Shown piece by piece: positions 31,336 to 45,449 of a DNA stretch of 64,000 bases; position 1 is the stretch's first letter, and each line of letters starts with the position of its first letter. Origin of the DNA: Pagrus major (taxonomy: Eukaryota > Chordata > Actinopteri > Spariformes > Sparidae); the NCBI RefSeq assembly GCF_040436345.1, contig NC_133221.1:22578665-22642664 (forward strand), written 5' to 3'. Position numbers and translations under genes: made by a program. Under the pieces are notes generated by a model. The model made no database searches. It was not told the origin of the DNA and saw nothing but the letters and a program-made list of their open reading frames with translations.

Positions 31336-33115
31336 TCAGCTCAGGGACTGTGTACTGAGAGCACAGCCACTGTTGTCATCGCTCACTGTATCCAACTCGC
31401 TCATGTTTCACTCACTTGTAAGAAAACACCAAACATTATCATAGTAAACGTAACAAATGACCATGGCTGCTCACCGCTGTCAAGCTAGCTTTAGTATTGC
31501 TCTGCCACTACTTCGCTTACTCTATCTAAGCTTTAGCAACAAACCCTCTCTCCTCTCTCTCTCGCAACAAAGTCTCTTTGTGTCTGCATACTGCCCTCAA
31601 ACTTCTGCCTACCACCCATCAAACAGTAACTTCCATAAACTTGACTCATGAGAGACAAATTAAAAGAACAATGGTCATAATCGGTGCAGCAGAGGCTGGG
31701 ATGAACTGACTTTTAGCTCCTATTATTAGGTCAAGCTCCAAAGTGCCCACACATCCCATAATGCCTGTAAGTGCCATTTAGGTCTGGCAAGTGTGTTTTT
31801 TATTTGGTTATAGCATAATTTTCAGGAGTAAAGTGATAAATTATATTTAATGGTATTGTTTAGAATAATAGTTCCAGAATAGTTTGACTTTGGTGGATCT
31901 TTGTGGTCGTCCTGTAAGGCCTACCTCTGTGACAAATGAACAGAAAGAGGAAATTCATTGATTAATAAACGCTCATAGCAAGACAAGCTGCATTGTTCTT
32001 AGTGCTGTGGGCTTGTGTGATTTATACCATAACTGTTGTGTTACCTAAAGGGGAGGTTTTAGCAAAAGTAGTTCAGTTAAGATAAGTGAAAGCGTTGCTT
32101 CCTGTCAATGCAGACATTTCCAGTAACCAAGAGCTGCTGTTGCCTAAAAATAACCACAAAAGATTTGCAGTGCCACCAGCTGATATTGTAGGAACACGAG
32201 GAACAAGTGTCAGTCAGTGTTTAACTAATACATTCAACATCAGGGTTTTGATCAGGCAAGTAGTATGTCACATGTTTTGTGACATACATACGTTTTTCCA
32301 CGTTTTTCTGTCAAGCCTCCCACTGTAAGACAGTTTGAACTGAACAGCAACAAGCAATCAGATGACATCTTTGAGAATGAATTATGTTGCTGATTACAGG
32401 CAATAAATTATACGTTGGAAAATCACGTGTTTTAAACTGCTCGATCTTTGTCCCACACTCTGTTGCTATATCTCAAAAAGGAATCAGACAGTCGGAAATA
32501 CTGTGTCTAACTCAGGTCTTCTACAGTTCGCAGGAACTGGTGACAAACAGGAAGTTGTGGTTGAGATGATGCAGCTGCAGGTTGCCGATTCTTACAGCAA
32601 ACTCTTGTCTTGCTGTTTGTGACAGTAGTGTGACAGCCCATACTTAGTCACTTGCTGAATAAAGAACAGACCCAAAGAGCAGCTTGTTGCACATCCCTGT
32701 GGAGAACAATGATTTCTGTACGCTCGAGTCCATTTGTAAATGCTTTGAATAAACTTACAGAATGACGGATCCTCGTTACTGTTATCTGTTTATTATCAGT
32801 GAGAAAGAAAATCATAATCAGTTTACAATCTGTTTAAGTTCACTTGATCAGATATTGTTTTAAACCATCTGCAGAACAAACTAACTGGACAGCTTCACAG
32901 CCAAGACGCTGACAGCACTAAGCTCGAGGTGAAGCCATGTTGTGCTGTGAAGCATGGTGACGTGTGATATGTTACTGGTCACGTCTTGACTCTGAGGTGA
33001 GCGAGGATTTTAAAGGATTAAGAGTGATGAATGAGCAGGGATTTAAGAGGGAAGATTCAACTTTAGACTGACTCTTTTCTAGCGTGTTTGAACTGTTCAG
33101 TCCAGACTGATCAAC

Positions 33116-33161
33116 ATGAGGTGCAGCTTATGCTCACCAGAGGGGAAGAGAGGTATAGAGA
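33116..33161 (+). other. Possible plus-strand first coding exon
   Basis: ATG followed by 15 codons (MRCSLCSPEGKRGIE) and A|GTAAGT. A TTTTAAAGG box lies about 100 bases upstream. No partner exon was found, so this is weak. Confidence 0.2.
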
Positions 33162-33330
33162 GTAAGTGATGTGTAGATATCTACTGCTTTACACAAATCA
33201 TACAGAAAAGTCACAATGTTAATTCATTTCTGCTTGCTCATCGTTTTAAGTAACTGGGAGTTGAAGACAAAACAATATAAATCATATGAAAAGTATTTAT
33301 ATACACACCTTTCAGTGACAGTCTAATGTT

Positions 33331-33860
33331 TAAAGGGACGGTTCACCCACAATTGAGAATTCGGTCATTTTCTACTCACCCCAAACTGATGCAAAGTCGG
33401 GTGAAGTTTTGTAGCCCACAAAACATTTGTGGAGCTTCACAGCAAAACAGTGTGGCAGCATTCTCCTAAACAACTGAAGTAGATGTGGACAAATAAAAAG
33501 AAACAAGCAATAAAAAAAACAACAAACCATAAAATGGCTCCAAACAACGTCTGGTGTATCTGTTGATCACCAGAAGCCCTGAGATCCCATTGATTTGAAA
33601 AGAGGTTATTTACACTCTTTGTGTGAGAGCTGCTAAGCTAAAACTGTTAGCGCATCACACGTCGAGAGTGTAAATAACGTCTTTTCAAATCAGTTTCTTC
33701 TTTGGGGCTCTGGATACTTGGATGATGTCTAACCAATTATATGGAGCCGTTTAAATTTTTTTTGTGACTTTTAAAAAAAATATTATAATTTTTTTAATAC
33801 ATTTTTAAACAAGTCCCCGTCTACTTCAGTTGTTTAGGAGAATGCTGACATGACAGAATG
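33331..33860. mobile_element. Palindromic MITE (fold-back element)
   Basis: Opens with AAAGGGACGGTTCACCCACA, the end of a common fish MITE. GCATTCTCCTAAACAACTGA near 33459 is answered by its reverse complement near 33822, and an inner pair (TTTGAAAAGAGGTTATTTACA / TGTAAATAACGTCTTTTCAAA) sits between. Confidence 0.75.
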
Positions 33861-34186
33861 ATGTAAGTTATTGTGCAGCATGCTGAAGAGAGGCGGGGGT
33901 TTGTGATCTAAAAGAGGCGTTACGGTACACGTCATGATGATGACGTCTGTGTGTTTTTTTCCCCCAGTGTCCTCCTGTTAATCTAAACATGTACCCGCTG
34001 ACTGTTTATAATCATATGGATGCAGTTATAATGTGTTGTGATTGAGATCCTGGAAAGTGACAAAGTTACGTGTTTCACTTTCTAATTACTGGAATCAGCT
34101 CCTCTTCTTTTTTTATCTGATTGTTGATTAAATATGTTAATTGAAAAATGCGCTCATTTGACTCTGACGCAGCATGTTATCTGAAA

Positions 34187-34240
<54 letters not shown>

Positions 34241-35465
34241 TGACCCCTAATCCATTGTATGTGTTGAATCTTTTAGACTATAGATACTAACCAGGATTTT
34301 AAAAAGTGAATGTGTTAGCATTTATGCACACTTTGACCAGTACTGTGTTGTAAGCTATCCAAAAGACGTTTCAGGTCATTGAAGGTGTACAAGATGCTTT
34401 AAAGTGTTCTGAGTGACTGTATTCAAGTTTTATGTTGTGCTATAACGAGGCTAGCATATAATATTGATGTTAATATTAATAATAATCATCAAAATGTCAT
34501 GCTGTCAAATGACATAAATAAAGTAAAGAAGATTCAGAGCTTAAGACTAAACCAGATGAAACTTTGAATTTATAAAATGCCTATTCAATGATTGGTTATG
34601 AGAATTCTTTCAAGGTTATCTCGACCACATGGAGGCCAATAATTTGAAGAGTAAAGTGATTTCAAATCTGAAAACTGGCTGGCGAGTCAGTATTGGTTGG
34701 GAGAGTGTGTCAGGCATAATATTTCCCCAAAAAGTTAATTTGGCACCATCAGTGAGACGAGGTCGACGCTGGAGCCCTTTAAATAGCCCTGAAATTCTGC
34801 CATGAAGGCAAAGTGAGTCTGTACTGACAGTGACGCTCCCCTGCCACAAAACCAACACACTGAACCTGAATCAGTGTGGCAGCGCACACCGGAGGCCGGC
34901 TCGGTTCGACTCTGGCAAGTTACATTAGCAGGCTGAAAGCAAGGAAGAGATGGCTTGATTTGAAAAGTGAGGTTCCCCTGTGGAAAGATGGATACAGTGA
35001 AGTGGACTGAGAGGAAAACAGTGAAGTTGAATCAGTGTGAGAGACACACTGAAACTCTCATCAGCTGGCTATATATTTTGTATTGTGCTGTCTTTTATGA
35101 GTTTGACAAAAAACACAAAACAAAATGACAAAACCATCCATTTCAATATTTGAGAATTTCGCAACAGCCATCAATAACCAGCATTTCATTTTGTATTTTA
35201 ATTTATTGATTGATTTGTTTCCCTTTTCCCACAGCATGGCCTTGAAATAACGCTAACCCATAGATTGGTTGCAGTGAAACAAAGCACAGGTTTTGCTCTA
35301 TACAACCTGTTGTCCCACTGTAAGTGTAAACGGTTCTAAGTTGGCAAATAACTTTTAAGCAGTTTAAGAATGTGCATCAAGAGGGAAAAGGCAAGGCAAG
35401 ATCTTATGTTCTTTAATAGTGCTGTCACTGATTAAGTGTTTTGTAATTTGGTAATTCATATTTTA
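33861..35465. other. Intergenic with one microsatellite
   Basis: AC repeat at 34191-34238; otherwise nothing recognised. Confidence 0.5.
34191..34238. repeat. (AC)n microsatellite
   Basis: About 24 uninterrupted AC units. Confidence 0.95.
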
Positions 35466-36038
35466 TGCCTATAGGGGACAGAGGAGGAAAAATTATTAAT
35501 TAAGTATAAATAAATTATTAATAAATAAATTCATAAATAAATGTATAAATTAATACAGGAATAAATAAATGAATAATTGCATAAATAAGAGTTGGTAATC
35601 AAACAGGGCATACATAAATAAATGTATTACATTGATTTCTACATTTACTACACCTACATTTATTTATTTCTGTATTTTTGTGTCTGTATATTAATGAGGT
35701 GGGAGGTCCTAACAATAACTAACAACCGAAAGCAGGATTGGTCAGAAGCAAACGATTTCTAGTTCATTTTCCCCGTACAGGATATACACTAGCTAACCTA
35801 AACTTCTGTGAGTCGGATGTTAACAAACTAGCGACATGTCAGGGCTTCCAACAGGAGGCTGTGAGTAGATCACACACCTGTAACCAATCCTACTTTAGAC
35901 TGCGGTCAGGACCTCCCACCTCATTAACATACAGACACAGAAATAAAGAAATAATTAAGTGTAGCTGTACGAAAATGTAGAAATAAATGTATTACATTTA
36001 TTTATGTAGTCCTGTTTGACTACCAACTTTATTCATGC

Positions 36039-36069
<31 letters not shown>

Positions 36070-36155
36070 AACTACAACAATTTATGCTTTCATTTAGTTA
36101 TTTCTCTATTTATTTATTTACTTATTTATACTTAATATTTCGTCCTCCATAGGCC
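35466..36155. mobile_element. Long inverted-repeat element, AT-rich
   Basis: The left arm begins CCTATAGGGGACAGAGGAGG and AAGTATAAATAAA; the right arm ends TTTATTTATACTTAATATTT then CGTCCTCCATAGG. Inner arms around GAGGTGGGAGGTCCT and AGGACCTCCCACCTC also pair, so nearly the whole 690 bases can fold back. Includes an (ATTT)n run near 36035-36066. Confidence 0.75.
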
Positions 36156-36214
36156 AAAGACGGGATCGACAATAATACAATTGTGGATGGCAACAGACAT
36201 GTAAGTTCAAGGTT

Positions 36215-36495
36215 TTTGCTACAAATCACATCACACAATCACTGGCAGTAAGCAGCAGGAGCTGCCTGGCTCAGGGGACAGACGCTGTTTTTTTGGACAG
36301 ACATGATGATGGACACTTCTCCACGTATGCGTTCAGTATGTTTTTCCTCATATAAGTTGCCAAAAACTCGAGGTGCTGCCACATTACTGTAGTTTGGTTT
36401 TGTTAGGGTGCTTTAGTGGTTTGAAATCACATCACATAATCACTGGCAGTAAACAGCAGGAGCTGCCTGGCTCTTGCTGCCGGGACAGATGTTGT
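36215..36495. repeat. Direct repeat of about 70 bases
   Basis: AAATCACATCACACAATCAC near 36224 recurs as AAATCACATCACATAATCAC near 36424, each followed by TGGCAGTAARCAGCAGGAGC. Confidence 0.7.
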
Positions 36496-36499
36496 TTTT

Positions 36500-39400
36500 C
36501 GGGTGGAAGTGTGACGGAGAGTCTGTAGGACAGACAGGAAGACAGTGTGGGACATTTCTCTTGTATTTAATGAGTAAAGGATGTGTGCAGTTGCCAGACT
36601 GTGAACGGCATCAGACCGACACACTCCTATCCCGCGCTGCCGGCTAACACTTTCACACAGTGTTCGACTCTCCTGTGTTTACTCGTATTGATCCAGTGTT
36701 TTGTTATCTGCTAAATGATATTTAACGCCACCAAACTTGATCAGGAAATCAGTGTGGCCGGTTGATGGATACACCGAGACCAACACTGTAACAGATAAAA
36801 GCCATATACACGAGGCGCTGGACTGAAGACGTTGCAATGGCTGAGTGGATAATACAGTTGCAAATACAAACAAACTATGTGCTCATGCGCATTGCTCTCG
36901 CCCTCAGTCATGGGTTGATAGGTAGAAGGATTTATAAGACAAACTCTGTGTGACGACTCCCGCAGAGTCTTTTTCTGATGTAGTGTTTTGGTAGGTTTGT
37001 CTTTGACAGCACAACTTTTCTTTTTGATTGAACACGAAGAGCTTTTCAGTCTTTTATTTGTGTCAATGCTTCAAATGACTTGAAAGTAGCCTACGAAGGA
37101 AGGCTCTCACTGGACACTTGTCAGAAGAAGGTAACAACAATGAAATGTGATATATCAAGTGGCATAATAACAAGATAACAATAACAAGAAGCCAGTGTGG
37201 TGGAAACAGTAGGATGGCCCAACACTCAGCCTGGCAGAAGCTCTGTAACCTCACCGAGCACCTTAACAGCCTGTCAAGTATCTCACCTTCAGTTTCACAT
37301 TAAACACAACACAAATAACATGTACACAATAATATAAGGAATGTGTGAGCTTTTTTTGTTGTTGGTCTCACCTCATCTTGAAAAACACACCATCATTCAT
37401 GACACCTGTAAGCAGGTCGCACTGACGGTGATTACAGCCCTTTAGACCATACTGCATATTACATCCAATAGTAATGATAAACAGAGACAGAAAATGGCAC
37501 GCACTGCTGTCTACCACAGTGTCTCCTTGATGCAACCACTGGGGGGCACCAGATGTGTAAATCCAAAGGCCTTCACTCAGTGACTTTCATATGTTAGGAA
37601 CTGTGCACTGAAAACTGCCAGACTCCTCGTGGTAACATGTATAGTTTATTTTCACAGTGAACAATAATTAGAGGCAGAAATAGGAATAGATGGCTGTGGG
37701 AAAATGAGCTTATTATGAGCAAACTGTAAGAAATAGATATGTTATATTCAGATATAAATTAATAAACAATAGCTTTATGTGAGAGGCATATATCAAATAG
37801 TGGCATTAATTTTGGTTGATTTAATTTAATCCACAAATTTTGTATGTGCTCAACCTGAAAAAGTACACAAGATGGATAAAAAGAGGAATATAACAGTGCT
37901 AGCCAGCTATCTGATTATGGCACGTTTCCAGATATCCCAGTTATATTTCTTGCTGCTTTGAGGTTGGTTGCCATAGTGACAACATTGTTGTGATAGCATT
38001 ATAAGTGACAACATCATATACATTTAATTATGATTATAATTATTTGTTATAATTTGTTTTGTTAATCAATCTGTAAACTAGACACTTTAAAGATAATTTA
38101 CTCAAGCAGCAAACTTCATTTCACTGCTATCCTCACAATCATTAATTGCCTTTTATACAATATAATAAATGTTATACGTATATCGAGAAGTTCAGCAACA
38201 CTGAGGCCTGTGTTTAGACTGAATTATTATAGAGGCTACACACACTGTTACCTTTCCCATAAAGCAATGGTTCTCAAACCTGAACAGAAGTACTAATTAA
38301 ACTGAGCAAACACTTGTTTTCATGCAATGCTACAAAGATTTATGCCAACCAACATTTATTCAGACAGGAAAACAATATGTAGAGTATAAAAGATGGGCAG
38401 ATCTGGTAAGTGTGTTGAAAGTGATCGGTGCCGTAAAACTTACACTAATGCAAAAGTATCGTGTGTCCTGTATTTGTAGCATGAAAAAAAACAACAAATG
38501 CTAAAAAGAAAACATGAATAGAAGGTGTTTCTTGTTGTGAAGTGAAAGTTGTCTCAAAACAAGTCACTATATCTCACTGAAATGTTGCCTTCAGGTGATT
38601 GTGTCTCCTATTAGCTGTAGAAATTAGACAAATATACTTGACAAGACTTTGAGTTTTTGCCATAATCTCACCTTGGAGCAGCTTTAGAAATCTTAACAGA
38701 CAGAAGCACAGAAGATTACAGGTAAGTACAGTGAGCTGATGCACAAGTAGACACAGAAATTATTGTTAAAACAGAAGTGCAGTGCAGTCTGATTAGAAAT
38801 AAATGTTTGGGGGTGATGAGAAATCACATAACACCACTCAGAATTTGGAAATATGTCTAGTGTGTGAAAGTATACAGATACAGTTCTACAATCCAGTACG
38901 TTTGCATCTTTATTAGGTTTCTGAAGATTCAGACTTAAATACCATTATAACAGGATTATTACACGTCACAAATACTCAATACTCTATTTCAATAGTGATA
39001 TTGGAGTGTCAGCAATTTTTGAATGTTTTTTTCCTACCCTCCATTGTTGTCCACTCATTTCCATATGATATGAAAATCATGTGGCACACTCGCTTAAGTT
39101 GTTTAATGTGTTAAACTGAACACTAGGACTGCACTATTTTTTTTCTAGAATATTGTGTAATGTTGAGACTTTTCAAATCAGACTGAGCTTAAAAAAATGT
39201 AGACTATATGGTCACTGTTATGGACAGTATGTCTCATGATGATTTCTTTTCATTCATGAATAGTTTTTCCACTTTATGGCCACCAGAGGGCAGCAGAGAC
39301 AGCAGAATGACAAAAACAGTTTTGACAAGATATTTAGAGTGTCTGGTTCCGCCACCTTCTCATTAACAAACTAACAGTGATAATATACCATCCTTTATTT

Positions 39401-42400
39401 TGATAGGGACCTTTCTGACCTCACAAGGAGCCCTTTAGGTTCCCAGACCTCCCTTTGGGAAAGACTAATGAATTAAAAAGAAACAGCTCTACAGCCTTAA
39501 ACGGCTCTTTGAAGCAGCTTGTAACCACACTGGTGTTCCTCTGCTGCTGCTTCTGATGGCCATGACCGCAGACTGAAGGTCAAAGGTCAAAAGTTCAGAC
39601 AAAACAGGGCTGAACTTCTGAGGGCTGACCCATGCAGGGGGTCAAAGGTCATACGTGAACAGAACAGTGATCCCATATAGAACCATGTGGAGCAAGAGAG
39701 CTGATAAGGAAAGTGTAAATGGGGTGTGTTTTTCCTTATTTCAGTTAGTATTTATTGCATTTGTTATGTGATTTAACTGATACTGAAGCACACAGCGAGG
39801 TGAAATTATGGCCCGCAGCTGGATAAATAACTTCAAATTCAGATGTCAGTGAAGCTCAGGGAAACACTCGGCGCTTGTCGACTGTTGGAATGTGCTGTGT
39901 GGATTTTTCTCTCCATCTCCATCCACTCGCTGTCAATCTTTTGACTTGGGTCGAACGTCATTCACAAGTTTCAGTAAGTCAGTCACTATTTTGCATTTGT
40001 TTCAAAAGGAATATTATCTTTTTTTTTTTTTACGAATGATAATATCAGCTAAACAATCTGAATGAAAAGTTAAATCTGAACACACATTCAGAATATAGTA
40101 GCATGTGGTTTGTCCTTTTCTTTAATGAGAGCATGCACTTGCGTTGGCATGGACTCCACAAGTTTGTACAAAATCTGATGACTCATGTTATCCCAGCATG
40201 ATTTGACAGTGTTCACAAGGCTTCTTGTTATTTAAAAACAGGTTTCTGTGTTTTCACATGCTTGATTTTTAGGATATAGGGATAATCAGTTAAACTGATC
40301 CCCCTTTATCTCTCTTCACTCGTCCTTCTGTTACTGGTGGATCAAGGTCATACTCTTTGGTACACTGAAAGACTGCTGCCTTACAGATTTGATGATGTTG
40401 GTGGTATGAAGAACAGAAGTCAGAGAGTTCAGAGGCTGCCATCAGACTGTTACAAGAATGTATTTATTTTTTCTCAATCTGCTTTCGACAATTCTTCCCT
40501 TTCAGTATGAAAAACATTTCACTAAGCAGTGACATTGCTGCCATCAGAGGTTTGCATTCACTCTGCTCCAAGTGGCTTTAGTCCTTCTCTCTTTTATAAT
40601 TGATAAAGTACCTGAAGGTCACGGCTGCAACAATGATTGTACTGTAATAGACAGAAGGAGGAGGTGAGGGGGGAGGAAAGGCTGAGGGAGGCTGAAGGTG
40701 AGAAGGAAGCTGAAAGGATGAGGAAGACAAGGCGACAAGAAGACTAGAAACAAAGTGAGAACACCTCTGACACATAAACACACATGCACACACACACTCA
40801 GTCACATTTAAAATGTTTTGGAGAAGTGACCTGCCTGGGTTAGGGTCAAGTTTAGATTTAAGGTTATGATTTATGTTTGGCTTAGGGTTAGGATAATGGT
40901 AAATTGTTAAATAAACTACGTTCTGGATGACAGTGCAGCTTAAAATGTTTTGTTTAACTGCCTGCCGTGTTCTCTGCAGGTATATTTTAAACAAACACAT
41001 GGCCTATATGCTTTAGATCAGTGGTTCACAGAAAAAAAGGGAATGCATTATCTTCTCAAAAATGTCATCTTGATGTATATTTTTGTCATGGGGTTTAGCA
41101 CATTTTCTGTAATAAAACATCTGAAAGCAAAGTGCTCATCAGATGGTGAAACATTTAGAGAAACATTGCTTTGGATTATATGATTATCTTATAAAATATC
41201 ATTCAGATATATAAACTATCCTATAACTATAGCCCCACCATGAACAGCTACAACAGTAAAATACTATAATGCATCAGTGATAATAATTCACTTTATAATA
41301 TCGAACTCCCAGGAACTATTTTTCTTTTAAAATTCAACAACAGCTATTTTAAAGTACATTTTGCTGATAACATGCACTTTTACTTAAGTGGCATTTCTGA
41401 TGAAGAACTTTCAGTTGTAAACATGTAGCAGTATTTTTATCTTATCTTGCTGTTTTTACTGAAGCAGAAGAGAAACATACAAAAATGCTAAAACAAACAC
41501 AATCTGAAGCAATTTCTACAGTTTCTATTTAGTCTAGCTAATTTCCCAGAATGTGGTTTGTAATTTGATTAAGGCAGAAACTCTTCTGTGTGAGAATAAG
41601 AGAATGTGGGATTTTAATCTGAGGGTTTCTCAGCTTGTCTGTTTGAGCTCAGGAATTATTGCTCTCACATTTATATTGTTTTCAATGGAGAGATTCTTCT
41701 AGTATTGGGTTTAGTCAGACATCGAGCACTTTGGGGTCAGAATTGCAGACCTATGACAACCTCTAATCTGCATCTTATATAAGAAATCACAGAGATCTGT
41801 TTGTGTTTGTTTGTGTTTCTTGTATGTCGAAATGACCAAATGTCTGAGGGGTCTTATCGCTCTTTTTCTGTCAGATCAGCCAATTAAACATGATTAAAGG
41901 CTCCATTAGCTGCCAGAGTGATATAAATTACTAAAAATAACACCAGCATGAAGCTTTGAAACAGTATTTCCTCATCACGTTCAGTTCACACACAAAGTGC
42001 CTTGTCTCCATTCAGTAAACCCACACAAACACTCATTCATTCAGCTCGAATAGGCTCTAATCAAAACAAATCCTCAGAGACGGAGGCAGAGTGAGACAGA
42101 AAGAGCGTGAGGCGCTCTGAATGTGTTGTCAATTAGCAGCAGCAGATCAATGGTGCGACGTAAGAGAAGCCCAAACAGGAAAGATCCTGAGTGAATCAAA
42201 CAGGTCTGTTGCTTTTACGAGGTCTCTGATGTGGACCCAGAACTAAATGTTCAATTGTGGGTTTTTCATCCTCTTCAAAGATTTGGTCAAGAATTAGGTT
42301 CATAGAAACAAAAAGGCCGCTTGTGCAAAGAAACCCTCAGTTTGCTGGTTGCTGCATTGTGCTGGACATTTCCATTCAGCACTAAGTTTCCCCTCTTTTT

Positions 42401-43024
42401 GCTCCAGCTGTCATTCTGGTCTGTCCTTCACGGGTGTTGTTCATTACCTCCTACACTCAGATGCTCACACCCATGCACACAGACTAACACACACATGCAA
42501 GCATGCACATACATGTGGCTGTGAAAAGGCCATGAAGGAATGAACGTTTGCATTAAGTGTTTAATGAACAGGTTCAAGTCTGAGTGCATGTGTTTTTGGT
42601 ATTACAGCAGTGATGTGTAGTTATCGCTGCTTCTGTGATCTGTGATATGAAAATGTGCACCACCCTGAATGTGTAGAGTAAAAAGTGAATTGGCCCCAAG
42701 ACAAGAACCAGAATTTCTTATTTGAGCTGAAACGATGAAATAATATTAAGGAAATTTGACATTTAGTTTCTCGATGTTTGGTTTGGAGACTGAACAGTTA
42801 GCTGTGGGAAGGCTAAAACTGGTTCCCAAAGGAGTCAACATTGTTGTTATATTGTGTAACTGCAGCAGCTCTGGAGATGGAAGTAGACTGGATGAGATAA
42901 AAATAGTAAGCCGACAGAATAAACACACAAATAAAAGGCAAGTCTTTTCTCTTCTCTCTACAATGTGAAGGACGTTAATGGGACTAATTTTTCCCATCAG
43001 GCTCAATCACTGCAACTATTATGG
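36500..43024. other. Intergenic, no gene recognised
   Basis: AT-rich sequence with short low-complexity patches. Small open frames here lack splice support or family resemblance. No RNA gene was seen. Confidence 0.5.
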
Positions 43025-43551
43025 AGCCCCGTAAGGGACATGGGGGGAAAAAAATTGATGGGTGAAAAAAAACAAAAAAAAAAACGTACTTTTGCGAGAT
43101 CTCGCAAAAATGTTTTGATTTAGGTCCATGTATTTCCAGGTCAGGGAAACCTAAAGAAGATTGGCCTCAAATATAAAGACATTAAATCAGTGCTTGGCAG
43201 TAGACACAGTTTTCTCATAAGTGAGAGACATCTAAAGAGACTACTTAACGCAAGGGGACTCTTTCGTCGCAAAGCGTACTCTGACCTTGTATTAGTCACT
43301 ATCCCAGGCTCTGTGTTGTTACGTCATTTTATTGAATGAATTTTATGCCCACCTTGTCTCTTTGCATACGCATAATGTCCTCTTTTGGGACAAAATCCTC
43401 CGCCATGACTCATACTTTTTGCTGATTCCCAAATGGCCAAGTGACAGCAAGCGACCAGCAGTGTTACAGCTTTTGCGAGATCTCGCAAAAAGGACATCTT
43501 TTTTTTTTTTTCACCCATCAATTTTTTTCCCCCAATGTCCCTTACGGGGCT
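43025..43551. mobile_element. DNA transposon remnant with long terminal inverted repeats
   Basis: Terminal inverted repeats of about 85 bases begin AGCCCCGTAAGGGACA and include a 20-base palindrome TTTTGCGAGATCTCGCAAAA at 43090-43109 and 43471-43490. Between them the plus strand codes GLKYKDIKSVLGSRHS then RHLKRLLNARGLFRRK, like the helix-turn-helix part of an integrase-type transposase. The element is internally deleted. Confidence 0.75.
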
Positions 43552-45449
43552 ACGTAAACTATAACTATATCTGTCAGTCTAAATATACTGTTTCAACATC
43601 ACAACATGTCTGTGGGTGTCCATGTAGAATGTATGAATGTAGAACCCACTTATTTATCTCCGTTCACCAGGCTTCTCTCTACGTAACTCAGTGCAACAAA
43701 ACCCACAGCACTTTTCATTTGGATCAAGATTGAAGGAAAATAAAATAAATCTGCTTGACTGTTCTGAGAAAGACATGGAGACACAAAGTGAAAGGAATGA
43801 TTCAGCTTTCTTTAACAGCTGACTATTTCACTTTGAACTTATGATGATGATGATGATGCCTTTTGAACAGGTGTGGTCTTAACGACAAATCATACACTCT
43901 GGTTCTTTGGTACATGTACATGATACAATCAGGTACAATTCAACCATCGACGATAAATCTCAAAGCTGAGCTGAAGATAACATTTAACAGTGAGATAGAC
44001 AAATAAAGTGGATATTTTACAGTGTCAGTTACAAAATTCCCATTTTTGTTGTTATTCTCTGCAATTCAGCATAAAAACACTGTCCATTAAAATGAAAACA
44101 GGAAATTCTGTCATAAAAAGACTGTAACTGTGGAAAATACCCACTTTATTTAATACAGTAAGTTATATATAATATTTTGTTCTGAATGAGAACTGTGGAG
44201 TTTTTCTTCACTTACATTGGAAGCATGTTAAATGGTCAGTATGAGCAGGAGGGATGATTACAGCAAACAAAGATTGTACATATGGGCATGTGACTATTGT
44301 TTTAAGACAAATGTGAACCTACTTTAAGTACTTCTAATGCAGTTCAAGGTTCAGCTTTACTCTTATAGGTAGATTTTATTTTCAACATGTAAAAACAAAA
44401 GAAAACAAAGAGTCAAATGAAAGCTTTCAAAAAACTGAAAACTGAAAATTGAACAACAAAATCTTGTTATATATGCTGTCTTACAATAAAATACAGGATT
44501 GCACAATGTTATCATAAAAACATTATACAACAAATAGAACAGTTATGTACATGTTCTGTATATACAGTATACACACACTATGTTATCTGTACATAGCAAC
44601 ATGAATGCCAGTAAACAACAACTTTTCAGTATCGCTGCATCAGAAGCACATTAGTTGACATATTTCAATCTTAAGTCTCTTCAATATAAGATACATGCGT
44701 TTTAAGCACACCAACGGGTGACTCTGGCATCCACGCATTAGTAATAAAATAAAAAATGAGATCATATTATGGCAGTAGTACAGTGGTTCCCTGCTAACAG
44801 ACTGTGGGTTAACATACATATGTATTCTATGACACTTTAAATTAAAACCCATGTTAATGTGTTCTTACATGAAATACAACCTTGTGTTGTGCACATATGC
44901 TCATATCTCTGGAGCATGTTTGTCCCTCCTGCTCCAACAAGTTTAAGGAATTTTACTTTCATCAATTCAATTATCAAAATACATTATTCATACAGTAATA
45001 AACATTAAGCGTATTCATAATTTTACAGCTCACAAAAAACGACCTGTCAAAGAGGACTCTGTCCAAGTAGTTGTCCTCTGCAGTATCAGAATGACATATT
45101 AGTAAAATTATAAAACATATTAGTGAAAAAAAAAGTTGACTAGGAACATTTTGTATGTTAGGACAGTTAACTAAATGAGAAACGGGTCAAGTTTGTATTT
45201 AACATTTTTACAGAAATCAGTAATTATTTTCTTCATCACATTAGTAACTTAACTACATGAGATTTTCTCTCCCTCCATTTCTTCCTTCACAGTGTTAAAA
45301 TACTCACTTACAGTTGAAAACAGCATCTTTTAAACATGTTTTACATTGTGACATTGAAATGATGCAGGTAAACTAGTGCTAACCTATGGACAAATCAATC
45401 AGAGCATCAAGTGATCACTACATTACACTTTTCCTTGGAGCAGAGGGGT
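43552..45449 (-). other. Sequence 3' of the right gene, probably including 3' UTR
   Basis: No coding sequence recognised. The nearest AATAAA on the minus strand downstream of the stop is near 44373 (plus TTTATT), and another lies near 44155; either would imply a 3' UTR of 1.1-1.3 kb. Confidence 0.4.

Larger units (their letters stand above)
30191..33330. other. Intergenic, no gene recognised
   Basis: Contains a 55-base tandem repeat (31208-31335) and otherwise unassigned AT-rich sequence. A possible plus-strand short exon at 33116-33161 is listed separately. Confidence 0.5.

Noticed and set aside
40578..41000. 140-codon minus-strand frame with proline-rich end
   Set aside because: No splice support, no recognisable domain, composition looks like translated repeat sequence.
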